This document shows positions 17,155-26,181 of a stretch of DNA of 64,000 nt, piece after piece. The notes under the pieces were generated by a model that made no database searches, was not told where the DNA came from, and saw only the letters and a program-made list of their open reading frames with translations. Source of the stretch: Minicystis rosea. Its GTDB lineage: Bacteria; Myxococcota_A; Polyangia; Polyangiales; Polyangiaceae. The stretch lies in the NCBI GenBank assembly GCA_001931535.1, contig CP016211.1, forward strand, positions 11,702,377-11,766,376, given 5' to 3'. Each line of letters begins with the position of its first letter. The first letter of the stretch is position 1. A program made the position numbers and the translations under genes.

Positions 17155-18255
17155 TTGGAGACGTTCGCCAAGCGGGCATTCCTGCCCTTGTCGTTGATTG
17201 CATTCGCCGTGGGAGCCTTCGTCGCCTGCGGCGGCAATGACCCCATCAACCCGCAGCCGGACGGCGGGACGGAAGTCGATTCCGGCGTGCCTGACGCGGA
17301 GGCGCCGGACGCGAGCACGCCGGACGCGGAGACGCCCGACACCGGCGTTCCCGATGCGGACGTGCCCGATACCAGCGCTCCGGACGCGGACGTGCCCGAC
17401 ACCGGTGTTCCGGATCCGTGCCAGTCGCCGTTCGTGGTGACGCTCGATCCCAATGCGCAAGCAAAGGCCACCACGGCCCTCGCCGCGCTCTCGCCCAGCG
17501 CGACGCTCACGTGGTCGTCGGTTCGCGGCACCCTGTCCTCGATCTCCGATCTCGTCGTCGAGCTCCCCGGCTGCACGGGCAACGTGGATGTCTTCGAGCA
17601 GCTCTTCGACTACCTCGATCAGTCGCCGGACCTCTTCCAGATCGATCGCACCGAATGGCACGGGAACGGGCCGCTCGCGTGCTCGGAGGTCTTGGCGAGC
17701 GGGTTCCACACGGTGATCATCCGGCGCGACAAATTCGGGCCCTACGTGCTGCGCAACGACGTGTTCTCGGCGGTCGCCGACGTGAAGAACGGGACCGTCA
17801 TCCTGCGCAACTTCAGCGGCACGTACATCCCGAAGGGGACGAAGGAGCTGATCGGCGAGCTGCAATCGTGCCCGGACAAGACGGACGCCGAGGCCACGCC
17901 GGTGCTCTTGGCCACGCCGTTCGGGTTCCAGAAGTTCGCGCCGTCGCCCGAGCCTCCCTGCACCTTCGCCGGCACGGGCCAATACACGACGATGACGCCC
18001 GACACGCTGACGTTCGATCCGAACATCGAGCTGATGTGGGAGGAGGACGTGAACCTCACGGTTCACCGGCAACGCTCGGCCACGTTGGTGGTCGCGCCCT
18101 CCAACTACACGGCCGCGCTCCAGAACAGCGACGCGAACTGCCAGGGTGATACGGGGCCGAACATCGGCTGGATTCGGACCTTCGATTCGGTGACGGGCAA
18201 GATCCTCTACGACCACGCCAATCCCGATCCGTACTGCCAGGTCTGCCTCCACTGA
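17155..18255 (+). CDS. Lipoprotein with PDA/PDT-repeat linker, unknown function
   Basis: A 366-residue exported protein starting at TTG. Signal peptide with lipobox VACG (about residue 25), then an acidic linker of repeating four- to six-residue units (PDA, PDT, GVPDAD) up to about residue 87. The globular part has paired Cys (CTGNVDVF, CSEVLASGF, CPDK, CTFAGTG, and a C-terminal CQVCLH). It resembles no family I can name. Asp/Pro spacers of this type are common in myxobacterial surface lipoproteins and hold the domain away from the membrane. Confidence 0.72.
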   Translation: METFAKRAFLPLSLIAFAVGAFVACGGNDPINPQPDGGTEVDSGVPDAEAPDASTPDAETPDTGVPDADVPDTSAPDADVPDTGVPDPCQSPFVVTLDPNAQAKATTALAALSPSATLTWSSVRGTLSSISDLVVELPGCTGNVDVFEQLFDYLDQSPDLFQIDRTEWHGNGPLACSEVLASGFHTVIIRRDKFGPYVLRNDVFSAVADVKNGTVILRNFSGTYIPKGTKELIGELQSCPDKTDAEATPVLLATPFGFQKFAPSPEPPCTFAGTGQYTTMTPDTLTFDPNIELMWEEDVNLTVHRQRSATLVVAPSNYTAALQNSDANCQGDTGPNIGWIRTFDSVTGKILYDHANPDPYCQVCLH

Positions 18256-18262
18256 CCATCTC

Positions 18263-18299
18263 GGCGCCGCCCGCGTGTCTTCACGACGTGGGCGGCGCC
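18263..18299. terminator. Strong GC hairpin between convergent genes
   Basis: Ten-bp stem GGCGCCGCCC / GGGCGGCGCC, with an inner CGTG/CACG pairing in the loop, starting 8 bp after the lipoprotein stop and followed by TTCAT. Confidence 0.65.
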
Positions 18300-18337
18300 T
18301 TCATGTCGACGCCGATCGACGACGCGTCACGAAGCGA

Positions 18338-19984
18338 TCAGCGACCCGCGATCGTCCACAAATCACTCACCTTCGGCGCGGCTGCGAACGACACCATCCG
18401 CTCCGCGATGCGCCGTGCCTCGGCGTTGTCCTGGAAGTGGACCGGCTTGCGCAGGCCATGGAGCGAGCCTTCGATGACGGCCTTGTCGATGCGCGCGAGC
18501 ATGCGGGCGTTGTTGCGAAAGCCCGCGCCCGGCAGCGCGCTTCCCCACGGCGCCGCGGATCCCCAGCGAAGCAGGGCCGGCCACGCGTTGATCCCGACGG
18601 CGCCGTAGCGCAGGTCGATGAGGCAGCGCTCGATGGTGGCGGCGATCGCCGGATCGTCCTCGTGGATGGGATGCATCACGAGCTCTGCGGCCAGCGATCC
18701 GGAGAGCCGATCGTTGCAGAACGCGGTGGCCGCCGGGAGCATGGTCGCGGGATCGTCCGAGCCGAGCGACACCAGCGCGAGCACGGGGCCGGCGCCGGAG
18801 GTCGTGGAGAAGATGGGATCGTCGCTCGTGGGATCGATGTTCGGGAGGATGGTCCACGGCAGCGTGTCCGCGGTGCCCTCGCCGATGCGGATGGCATCGC
18901 GGCGATCGACGGTGAGCGCGGCGAAGCGCGCGGCCGCGTGCGGGAGATAGCGGCGTCGCGGTGGGATCGCGCTGAAGGCCTTTTGCAAAAGCTCGAGGAA
19001 CAGCTCGCGCTGCGGCCATCCCTCGGGCAGGACGATCACGCGCGGGGCCGCGGGATCGAGGGACGCGTTGTGCGCGAGCTGCGAGGCGAGGCTCCGCGTC
19101 ACGAACGAGAGCTCGTCCTTGGCGTAGAGGCAGGGGATGACGATCATCGGGTTCACGCTGCCCGGCGTGCTGCCGAGGCGCGCGGCGATGTCGGAGCGGG
19201 CGTCGAGGTGCGTGCGCGCGTCCTCGTCGAGGCGCGCGAGGTGGAGGAAGCCGCGTTCGAGGAGCGGAGCGAGCGCGCTCCGCAACATCGCTTCGACAGC
19301 CGTCGCATCGGGTGGGAGCGCGAGGAGGACGACGTGGCCTTCGACGAAGCACGCGAAGAGCGCGTCCTGCACGCCGCTCGTGGCGTCGCTCGGATCGGCG
19401 AGGACGAGGGCGATGCCGCCTTCGGGATCGGTCGTGCGGTAGAACGCGGCTTGGCCGGCGATCACGTCTTCGGGCTCGGTGCCGGAGGTGAAGAGGACCA
19501 TCGTCTCGCGGTGGCGCTGCGCGATGCGCTCGGCCCACGCGCGCGGCGGGAGGCGAGCGACGACGCGACCGTCGGCGCGCTTCTGGAGGTCTCTGAGCGA
19601 GAGCGCGGGCCGGCCGGCGGAGGCGATGTCTTCGAGCGACTCGGCGAGCAGGCGCGCCAAAGCGATCATGGGCAACGCTCCGGCGAAGAAGCCTTCGGCG
19701 GCGGCGGGGCTCGCGGGATCGAGGCCGCGCGTCGCGGCGATCTGGGCGGCGAGCGCAGGCGCGATCTCCGACAAACGAGGCACCAGCGCGCGCAGGAGCG
19801 TGGCCTTCTCACGCGGCGAGGTCCGCGCGAACGTGCGGGCCTTGTCGGCGAGCGCGGCGACGATGCCATCGAGCGCCGAGGGCGACGTGCCGTCGGGGGC
19901 GGGCGCGGCGAGGTTCGAGGGCGGGGCGTCGAGATCGGCCGGGGCCGGTGCGGTCAGCTCGCCGGTGAGCGGGGCGAAATCCAT
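18338..19984 (-). CDS. Aldehyde dehydrogenase-family protein apparently lacking the catalytic Cys
   Basis: A 548-residue protein that follows a particular ALDH subfamily along its length: SPREKATLLRALVPRLSEIA at the N-terminus, GIALVLADPSD, the FVEGHVVLLALPP segment, NPMIVIPCLYAKDEL, and GWPQRELFLELLQKAF. Where relatives have a segment like NAGFNCNA with the nucleophilic Cys, this one reads NASLDPAAPRVIV (about residues 303-315), placing Pro at the Cys position. The Ser-for-Gly cofactor loop is also poorly conserved. It is therefore probably not an active dehydrogenase; a structural or ligand-binding role is possible. Single gene. The subfamily alignment is from memory. Confidence 0.72.
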   Translation of the reverse strand: MDFAPLTGELTAPAPADLDAPPSNLAAPAPDGTSPSALDGIVAALADKARTFARTSPREKATLLRALVPRLSEIAPALAAQIAATRGLDPASPAAAEGFFAGALPMIALARLLAESLEDIASAGRPALSLRDLQKRADGRVVARLPPRAWAERIAQRHRETMVLFTSGTEPEDVIAGQAAFYRTTDPEGGIALVLADPSDATSGVQDALFACFVEGHVVLLALPPDATAVEAMLRSALAPLLERGFLHLARLDEDARTHLDARSDIAARLGSTPGSVNPMIVIPCLYAKDELSFVTRSLASQLAHNASLDPAAPRVIVLPEGWPQRELFLELLQKAFSAIPPRRRYLPHAAARFAALTVDRRDAIRIGEGTADTLPWTILPNIDPTSDDPIFSTTSGAGPVLALVSLGSDDPATMLPAATAFCNDRLSGSLAAELVMHPIHEDDPAIAATIERCLIDLRYGAVGINAWPALLRWGSAAPWGSALPGAGFRNNARMLARIDKAVIEGSLHGLRKPVHFQDNAEARRIAERMVSFAAAPKVSDLWTIAGR

Positions 19985-20073
19985 CGCGGGCAGCGTATCC
20001 GATGCACGCGGGCGCACGGGCAGGGAACGGCGCCCCTCGCGAGGACGGTCGCAATGGCGGTAGATTGGCCGCG

Positions 20074-21102
20074 ATGCTTCGACTTCGGCCGCTCGCTTGC
20101 GCGCTCCTCCTCCTCGCCGTGCCGCAATCCGCCGCCGCGGAGACGCCGGCCTCTCCCGCCGCGCCCCCGCAGCCGCAGCAGCCCGCACAGCAACCACCTG
20201 CGCCGCCCGCACAGCAGCCCGCACCGCCCGCACAGCAGCAGCCCGCTGCGCCGCCGCCGGCCGTGTATACGCAACCTCCCGCGCCGCCGCCGGCCGCACC
20301 GCCGCCGGCGGTGTACACGCCGCAGCAGGCTCCGCAGCAAGCCTATCCGCCCGGCTATGCGCCGCCCGGCGCGGAAGGTCAGCAGGGTTATCCGCAGCAA
20401 GGGTATCCGCAACCGGGTTATCCCCAGCAGGGTTATCCGCAACAGGGGTATCCGCAACAGGGTTATCCGCAGCAGGGTTATCCGCAACAGGGTTATCCGC
20501 AGCAGGGGTACCCGCCGGGCTACGGGCCGCAATACGGGTATGTCCCGCAGGGGCCGCCGCCTCCACCGCCGCCCAAACCCTCCTCGCTGCGCTGGTCGAT
20601 TCGCTTCGATCCTTTCGAGCTCTTGATGCGGAGGCTCTCGTTCCAGGGTGAAATCGCGGTGGCTGGGCCCTTTGCCATCGAGATCGCGCCGGCGTGGATC
20701 TTCGGGACGCCGTATTCGGGGATCGACGAGAAGGGCATTCGCGTCGCGGCCAATGCGGTGTTCTATCTCTCGGGCCAGGCGTTCCGCGGCATGTGGATCA
20801 AGGCCCATTTCGCCTACGAGAACTTCAGCGCCACGCTCACCCACTCGGCCGATTCGACGCTGACGAGCGAGCCCAAGCGGTTCCGCTCCGCCATCCTCGG
20901 GGCCATGTTCGGTGACACCTTCGTGGTGCCGAAGAGCGGTGGATTCGCGCTCTCGGGCGGCATCGGCATCGGCGTGGCCACGGCGAAGAAGGCGGTGCTC
21001 GAGGTGGGGGATCCCATCCACGGGATCGAGCAGGCGACGCTCTACGACGGCTTCGATCGGATCCGGATCCTGGGTACGCTCGGGCTCGGGGTCGCGTTTT
21101 GA
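20074..21102 (+). CDS. Outer-membrane protein with (YPQQG)n repeat linker
   Basis: A 342-residue exported protein. Signal peptide ends VPQSAAAE. Residues about 25-170 are Pro/Gln/Ala-rich and include eight tandem GYPQQ units. The C-terminal ~160 residues (from SSLRWSIRFDPFELLMRRL) alternate polar and apolar residues with Gly turns and end in GLGVAF, the terminal Phe being typical of beta-barrels. A small outer-membrane barrel is likely. The ATG at 20074 is preferred; an upstream frame-matched ATG at 20002 would hide the signal. The next gene begins 1 bp after the stop, so they form an operon. Confidence 0.75.
   Translation: MLRLRPLACALLLLAVPQSAAAETPASPAAPPQPQQPAQQPPAPPAQQPAPPAQQQPAAPPPAVYTQPPAPPPAAPPPAVYTPQQAPQQAYPPGYAPPGAEGQQGYPQQGYPQPGYPQQGYPQQGYPQQGYPQQGYPQQGYPQQGYPPGYGPQYGYVPQGPPPPPPPKPSSLRWSIRFDPFELLMRRLSFQGEIAVAGPFAIEIAPAWIFGTPYSGIDEKGIRVAANAVFYLSGQAFRGMWIKAHFAYENFSATLTHSADSTLTSEPKRFRSAILGAMFGDTFVVPKSGGFALSGGIGIGVATAKKAVLEVGDPIHGIEQATLYDGFDRIRILGTLGLGVAF
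20386..20505 (+). repeat. Eight tandem 15-bp coding repeats (GYPQQ)
   Basis: Units start at 20386, 20401, 20416, 20431, 20446, 20461, 20476 and 20491, and a ninth is degenerate. The copies are nearly identical, differing mostly at synonymous sites, so copy number may vary by slippage. Confidence 0.9.
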
Positions 21103-21103
21103 C

Positions 21104-23275
21104 ATGGATGTCGTCTCGGTCTCTCCGTTTCGCACCGGCTCGGTGGTCTGGCGATCGCGGCCCGATCGCTGGACGCTCACCGTCGTCTGCAAAGGCACCT
21201 ACACCTTGGTGCCCGGAGAGGCCGCGCTCACCGCCGAGCAGGAGGCGGTGAGCGAGCGCGACAACCACTGGGCGGACGATCCGCGGCGCAGCGTCTACGC
21301 GCCGAGCGACCTCGCGCCGTTCAAGCCGCGCGCCGACGTGATGCTGGTCGGGCACGCGTTCGCGCCTCGCAGCGAGATGGTGCGATCGCTGGTGGCGCGG
21401 CTCGCCGTCGGTGAGATGGAGAAGGCCGTCGAGGTGGTGAGCCCGCGCCTCTGGGCGCGCGAAGGCGAGCTCCGCGAAGGCCCGCGCTGGAACAAGATGC
21501 CGGTGCGTTGGGAGTACGCGGCCGGCGGGCTCGATACGTGGAACCCGGTGGGCGTGAGCCCCAACGCGCCGCCCGACGCGTATGGACAGCGCCTCTTGCC
21601 GAACCTGCAACCGCCGGGGCTGCGCGTCGCGCAGTGGAGCGATCTCTTCGTCCCCGCGGGGCTCGGGCCCATCGCTTCGACATGGCGCCTCCGCCGCGAA
21701 AAGCTGGGCCGCCGCGCCGAGGGTTGGTCCGACGAGCGCTGGCCGCAAATCCCGCTCGACGACGATTTCGACGGTGAGTTCTTCCAAGCCGCGCCGCCCG
21801 ATCAACAGATCGAGACGCTGCACGATGACGAGGCGCTGATCCTCGAATACCTCCACCCGGAGCACCCGCGTCTCGCGACCAAGCTGCCGGGCGTGCATCC
21901 GCATGCGTTCGTCGCCGTGCCCGGCGCGCCGCCGCACGATCTGGTGATGACCGCCGATACGCTTTGGATCGACACGGATCGCGCGATCTGTACGGTGACG
22001 TGGCGCGGGCAGGTGGCGGTCGATGGCCCGGCGCAGGCGGGGCGCGTGATCATCGCGTTGGAGGAGGCGGGGCAGCGTTTGACGTGGCCCGAGGTGGCCG
22101 CGCTCGCGGGCATGCCGGTGGACTCGCCGATGCCCAGCGAGCCCGAGCCGGCGCAACGACCGCAGAGGCCGACGCTTCCCTTTCGTCTGGCGGATTCGGC
22201 GCGCGGCGATTCGGCGGCGGTGCTCACCACCGCGGCGCCGACCATCGCCGGGCTCGCGCCGCCGGCGCCGCCGATCGTGGAGCCCGAGAGCGAGGAGGCC
22301 GCGCTGCAAACACCACGCGCCGACGGCGGCGCGCGGCAGCCGACGATGACGATGAGCAACGTCGCCGAGCAGGCCACGACCGCGCCCGGGTGGCGGCTCG
22401 GTCGCGTGCCGCCGGCCGAGACGGAGGCGCCTGCCGCGAGCGTGTCGCACGCGGAGGTGCGCGTGCCGAAGCCGGCGGACACGGCGCTCGAAATGGTGTG
22501 GGTCTCGGCCGCGCTCTCGGGACGGCTGCGCAAGAACAGCGTGTGGGCCCGCATTCTCTCGGGCGGCGCGCGCGCGTCGCGCAACACCATGACGATGGTG
22601 AGCATCGCCGCGCCCGACAGCCCTGAAGCGCTGGAGGCCGCGCTCGAGACGGACGCCGCCGCGATCCTCGCGCGCGCCAAGCCGAGCGAAGGCGATCTCG
22701 ACGGCGCGCTCTTCGAGTCGACCGGCCACGGCGGCGCGCTCGTGCCGGAGCTCCACGTGCTCGCGGGCGATTGGGAGCTTCCCTTCGACGAGGTGGCTTT
22801 GATTTCGGCGCTCGTCACGGCGGCCACCCCGCTCGCGTCCGCCGACGCGCGCCTCGCCGACGTGCTCGCGCATGCGACAGCGATGGCGCGCACGCCGCTC
22901 CAAGCCGCGCCCGACGTGGCGCGCGCGCTCGCCGCCGATCTCCGCGAAGCCTTTGCCCAAGCGAATCGCGTGCTGCCGCCGGATCACCTCGACGTGCAGA
23001 CCGCCCGCGCGCTCCTCGCGCAACGTGCCTATCAGCGCCGCGACGTGCTCGGCGAGATCTGGGTGCGCGCGCTCTTCACGCGCACGGGCACCGCCGAGCC
23101 CGTGCCCGCGTATCTGCCTGAATCCGCCGCGCGCCGGCTGCCGCTCTACACGCGCTTCTCCGCGCGGCTCCTCGCAGATCTCGTCCCCCAGCAAGACCAA
23201 TACGAAGACAGCGCCGTGGCGCTCAAGGTCGGCGCCCTCGCGCGGATGGTGACGCGGGGGCGAAGGTCCGAGTAG
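21104..23275 (+). CDS. DUF2169-domain protein
   Basis: A 723-residue cytosolic protein. The N-terminal ~330 residues match DUF2169, a family often found at type VI secretion loci: TVVCKGTYTLVPGE, ADVMLVGHAFAP, WNPVGVSPN, LPNLQPPGLRV, and a RAICTVTWRGQV strand. A Pro/Ala-rich linker follows, then a helical C-terminal region with no recognised family. The start is ATG 1 bp after the outer-membrane protein stop, so the pair is co-translated. No other T6SS core genes (tssB/C, hcp, vgrG) are in the window, so a T6SS link is by family only. Confidence 0.75.
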   Translation: MDVVSVSPFRTGSVVWRSRPDRWTLTVVCKGTYTLVPGEAALTAEQEAVSERDNHWADDPRRSVYAPSDLAPFKPRADVMLVGHAFAPRSEMVRSLVARLAVGEMEKAVEVVSPRLWAREGELREGPRWNKMPVRWEYAAGGLDTWNPVGVSPNAPPDAYGQRLLPNLQPPGLRVAQWSDLFVPAGLGPIASTWRLRREKLGRRAEGWSDERWPQIPLDDDFDGEFFQAAPPDQQIETLHDDEALILEYLHPEHPRLATKLPGVHPHAFVAVPGAPPHDLVMTADTLWIDTDRAICTVTWRGQVAVDGPAQAGRVIIALEEAGQRLTWPEVAALAGMPVDSPMPSEPEPAQRPQRPTLPFRLADSARGDSAAVLTTAAPTIAGLAPPAPPIVEPESEEAALQTPRADGGARQPTMTMSNVAEQATTAPGWRLGRVPPAETEAPAASVSHAEVRVPKPADTALEMVWVSAALSGRLRKNSVWARILSGGARASRNTMTMVSIAAPDSPEALEAALETDAAAILARAKPSEGDLDGALFESTGHGGALVPELHVLAGDWELPFDEVALISALVTAATPLASADARLADVLAHATAMARTPLQAAPDVARALAADLREAFAQANRVLPPDHLDVQTARALLAQRAYQRRDVLGEIWVRALFTRTGTAEPVPAYLPESAARRLPLYTRFSARLLADLVPQQDQYEDSAVALKVGALARMVTRGRRSE

Positions 23276-23306
23276 GGGAGTCGCCGCCGGCGCGAGAAGG
23301 GTTGAA

Positions 23307-23352
23307 CCGTGAGAATCGATGTCGAGCCGGCGGCCGACAACCATTCTCGTGG
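23307..23352. repeat. Dispersed hairpin element, copy 1
   Basis: Arms GAGAATCGATGTC (23311-23323) and GACAACCATTCTC (23336-23348) pair at 11 of 13 positions, and pairing extends outwards. The right arm is identical to one arm of the hairpin at 43272-43310. It lies 31 bp downstream of a stop codon and may act as a terminator. Confidence 0.65.
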
Positions 23353-23415
23353 AGGGATGAAGGGAACGCGGCGCGCGCAGGTGGGGGCTCGAGCGCGCGC
23401 CGCTTCAGGGAGGGA

Positions 23416-23937
23416 TTACAGCGACAGGGCGCCGGTGCGGATCAGATACGCGAGCTTGGCGCGCTGCTCCTTGCGGAGGATCGCGTGGATGCGACCGAGC
23501 GCCTTCACCAGCGCGTCGCGCAGCCGTTCGGCGCTCTTCACGCGCTCGGTGGCGACGGCGGTGACCTTCTCCGCGTCGAAGGCCTCGTCCGAGATCACGT
23601 CGGCGAAGCCGGCGGTCGTGCGGCGGTTGTCGACGGCGGACTGGGCGCGCTCCGTCTTGAGCTCGTTCAAGATCTGCGCGAGCTCCTCCACCTGCTTGTC
23701 GTCGAGATCCAAGCGATGCGCGAGGAAGCGCAGCGGCCGCCGCACGCCGAAGCTCCCGCCGCCGAAGTCCGAATCGAAGTGATCACCGGCCGCTTCCACG
23801 CCGCCGAAGCCACCATGACGGAAGCCACCGTGATGACCGAAGCCACCGTGCTCACCGTCCGGACCTGCGTGCGGGTCGCAATGCCCGTGTCGCGCAGCCT
23901 GCTTCCATTTCCACCATGCCATCATTCCAGGATGCAT
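23416..23937 (-). CDS. Spy/CpxP-like helical protein with His/Gly-rich N-terminus
   Basis: A 173-residue protein. The N-terminal ~60 residues are His/Gly-rich (HGHCDPHAG, HGGFGHHGGFRHGGFGG) and could bind metal. The rest is helical in the pattern of Spy/CpxP/CnrX-type metal or envelope-stress proteins: RFLAHRLDLDDKQVEELAQI, VKSAERLRDALVKALGRIHAIL and KEQRAKLAYLI. Unlike those families there is no obvious signal peptide. The family link is therefore moderate and cytosolic location is possible. Single gene. Confidence 0.65.
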   Translation of the reverse strand: MHPGMMAWWKWKQAARHGHCDPHAGPDGEHGGFGHHGGFRHGGFGGVEAAGDHFDSDFGGGSFGVRRPLRFLAHRLDLDDKQVEELAQILNELKTERAQSAVDNRRTTAGFADVISDEAFDAEKVTAVATERVKSAERLRDALVKALGRIHAILRKEQRAKLAYLIRTGALSL

Positions 23938-24169
23938 ACCGATCTCCTCTACCGGGACGTCTCGCGCCCGGCGGGCTCGATCCGACGGGGCCGAGGCCCG
24001 CGCCGGAGCGCAGAGCGAAGGCCCTGCGCACGGTTGAGGGTGCGTCGGTCAGGAGAGAAGTCAACGCGGGGCGCAGGGCGGACGGAGGGCCTTAACGATT
24101 CTTCACGGCCACGGGGCGAGCGAGCTCCGCCGCCTTGACGGCCGCGCCGGTGACGAGCACCAAGGGCGC

Positions 24170-25519
24170 ATGGCGCTCCCTCCCGGTCCTCCGCTCCCGG
24201 CCAGCGTGCAGACGGCGCTGTACCTCACGAAGCCCATCGAGTTCCTCGAAGGCTGTCACCGTCGTTATGGCGATCTCGTCACCATCGAGACGCTGCTCTT
24301 CGGACGCGAGGTCGCCGTCGTCGATCCCGAGCACGTGAAGCAGGTCTTCACGAGCGATCCGAGCGACGCGCGCGCCGGCGAGGCGAACGCGTTCCTGGAG
24401 CCGCTCGTGGGAGCGCGATCGGTCCTCCTCCTCGACGGGCAGGCGCACCTGCGCGAGCGCAGGCGGATGATGCCTCCCTTCCACGGCGAGCGCATGACGG
24501 CCTATGCCCGCGTGATGCGGGAGATCACCGAGCAGGTCGTCGACACGTTCCCCACCGACAGGCCCTTTGCGCTGCACCCGTACATGCAGCGCATCACGCT
24601 CGACATCATTCTCCGCACCGTCTTCGGCGTCGAGCAGGGCGCGGACCTCGACGCGCTGCGCGCTTCGCTCATTCGCCTCCTCGATCGCCAAGCCTCGACC
24701 ATCGGGGCCCTCAGCACCATCCCGATGTTCCGCAGGAGCCTCTTCGGCCTCTCGCCGTGGGATGGCTTCCTGCGCGATCGCGATCGCGCCGATGCGCTGA
24801 TTCACGCGCAGATCGCGCGCCGCCGCGCGGACCGTTCACCGCGGAGCGACGTGCTCTCCATGCTGCTCGAGGCGCGGGACGAAGAAGGCCGGCCCATGAC
24901 CGACGCCGAGCTGCGCGACGAGCTCATGACGCTCCTCGCCGCCGGGCACGAGACCACCGCGGGCATGCTCTGCTGGGCCTTCGAGCTGATCCTCGGCGAC
25001 GGGCGCGTGGCCGCGCGCCTCCGCAACGAGGCGCGCGACGTCGGCCCGGAGGCGGCCGCGCGCCTCGAATACACCGACGCCACCGTCAAGGAAGCGCTGC
25101 GCTTGCATCCGGTGATCCCCGCGGTCGGCCGCCGCCTGCACGCGCCGATGACGCTGGGAAAATACGTGATTCCCGCGGGGATGCTGGTCGTGCCTTCGGT
25201 CTATCTCACGCATCGCCTCGCGTCGCTCTACCCCGAGCCGACCGCGTTCCGGCCCGAGCGCTTCCTCGACAAGAAGCCCGATCCTTATGCATGGTATCCG
25301 TTCGGCGGCGGCGTGCGTCGCTGCCTCGGAATGGCGTTCGCGCTCTACGAGATGAAGATCGTCATCGCCACGATCCTCTCGCGCGTGCGCCTGCGGAAGG
25401 CGCATCCCGCGCCGGAGCGCACCGTCATCCGCGCCATCTCCTTCGTGCCCGAGCGCGGCGCCGAGGTGGTGTTGGAAGCGAAGCTCGGCGCGGGAGCGAC
25501 CGCCGCAGCCGCCGCTTGA
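24170..25519 (+). CDS. Cytochrome P450
   Basis: A 449-residue soluble P450 monooxygenase. I-helix AAGHETTAG (about 256-264), K-helix ExxR within KEALRLHP (about 306-313), and haem-ligand loop FGGGVRRCLG (about 377-386, Cys thiolate) are all present. No membrane anchor. Overall pattern (ERRRMMPPFHGERM early) is like CYP110/CYP102-type bacterial P450s that oxidise fatty or terpenoid substrates; the substrate is not deducible. No ferredoxin or reductase is adjacent. Convergent with alkA, with 2 bp between the stops. Confidence 0.93.
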   Translation: MALPPGPPLPASVQTALYLTKPIEFLEGCHRRYGDLVTIETLLFGREVAVVDPEHVKQVFTSDPSDARAGEANAFLEPLVGARSVLLLDGQAHLRERRRMMPPFHGERMTAYARVMREITEQVVDTFPTDRPFALHPYMQRITLDIILRTVFGVEQGADLDALRASLIRLLDRQASTIGALSTIPMFRRSLFGLSPWDGFLRDRDRADALIHAQIARRRADRSPRSDVLSMLLEARDEEGRPMTDAELRDELMTLLAAGHETTAGMLCWAFELILGDGRVAARLRNEARDVGPEAAARLEYTDATVKEALRLHPVIPAVGRRLHAPMTLGKYVIPAGMLVVPSVYLTHRLASLYPEPTAFRPERFLDKKPDPYAWYPFGGGVRRCLGMAFALYEMKIVIATILSRVRLRKAHPAPERTVIRAISFVPERGAEVVLEAKLGAGATAAAAA

Positions 25520-25521
25520 GA

Positions 25522-26181
25522 TCACGCCGTCGTCGCGGCCGGCTTCTCTTCGATGAGCCGCCACATGTACCAGCTCATCACCGATCGATGCGGCTGGAAG
25601 GGGCGCGCGAGCTTCACCATGCGCTCGGGCGGCGGCAGCTTGCGCAGGCCGAAGAGCTTTTGAAATCCCTTCTGCACCCCGAGGTCGCCGACGGGCAGCA
25701 CGTCGGGTCGGCCGAGCTGGAAGATGAGCACCATCTCCGCCGTCCAGCGACCGATGCCACGCACCTCGGTGAGCGCTCCGATGACGGCTTCGTCGGAGAG
25801 CGCGTGGAGGCCGTCGAGATCGAGGCTGCCCCGGCGCACGTGCTCGCAGAGATCGCGCACGCCGCGCGTCTTCGCGCCCGAGAGGCCCGCGCCGCGCAGC
25901 GTGTCCTCGGACAGCGCGAGCAGGGCTTCGGGCGTGAGCGCGCCGGGCACGAGCGCGCGCACGCGCCCGAAGATGGTGTCGGCGGCCTTCGACGAGAGCT
26001 GTTGACTGACGATGGCCTCGACGAGCGAGACCAAGAGATCCGGCCCGCTCCTCGCCATCCCCGCGTGCGCGCGGATGCGACAAGGGCCCGCGCGCGTGAT
26101 GAGCGCGGCCATGCGCTCGTCGGCGGACGAGAGGTGCTTCATCGCGGCGGCGTGCGGGTGATCGAGATCGAAGGCGGTCAT
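25522..26181 (-). CDS. alkA: DNA-3-methyladenine glycosylase II (AlkA-like, HhH-GPD)
   Basis: Base-excision repair glycosylase that removes alkylated purines. The helix-hairpin-helix and catalytic segment reads EVRGIGRWTAEMVLIFQLGR then PVGDLGV, the Asp being the catalytic residue. The family-typical SLVEAIVSQQLSSKAADTIF segment is near the N-terminus. At 219 residues it lacks the N-terminal domain of E. coli AlkA, like the compact Mag/AlkA2 forms. Its ATG overlaps the thiD stop (ATGA), so the two are coupled. Confidence 0.88.
   Translation of the reverse strand: MTAFDLDHPHAAAMKHLSSADERMAALITRAGPCRIRAHAGMARSGPDLLVSLVEAIVSQQLSSKAADTIFGRVRALVPGALTPEALLALSEDTLRGAGLSGAKTRGVRDLCEHVRRGSLDLDGLHALSDEAVIGALTEVRGIGRWTAEMVLIFQLGRPDVLPVGDLGVQKGFQKLFGLRKLPPPERMVKLARPFQPHRSVMSWYMWRLIEEKPAATTA

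Noticed and set aside
21104..23275. Type VI secretion cluster
   Set aside because: Only a DUF2169 protein is present; no tss, hcp or vgrG genes.
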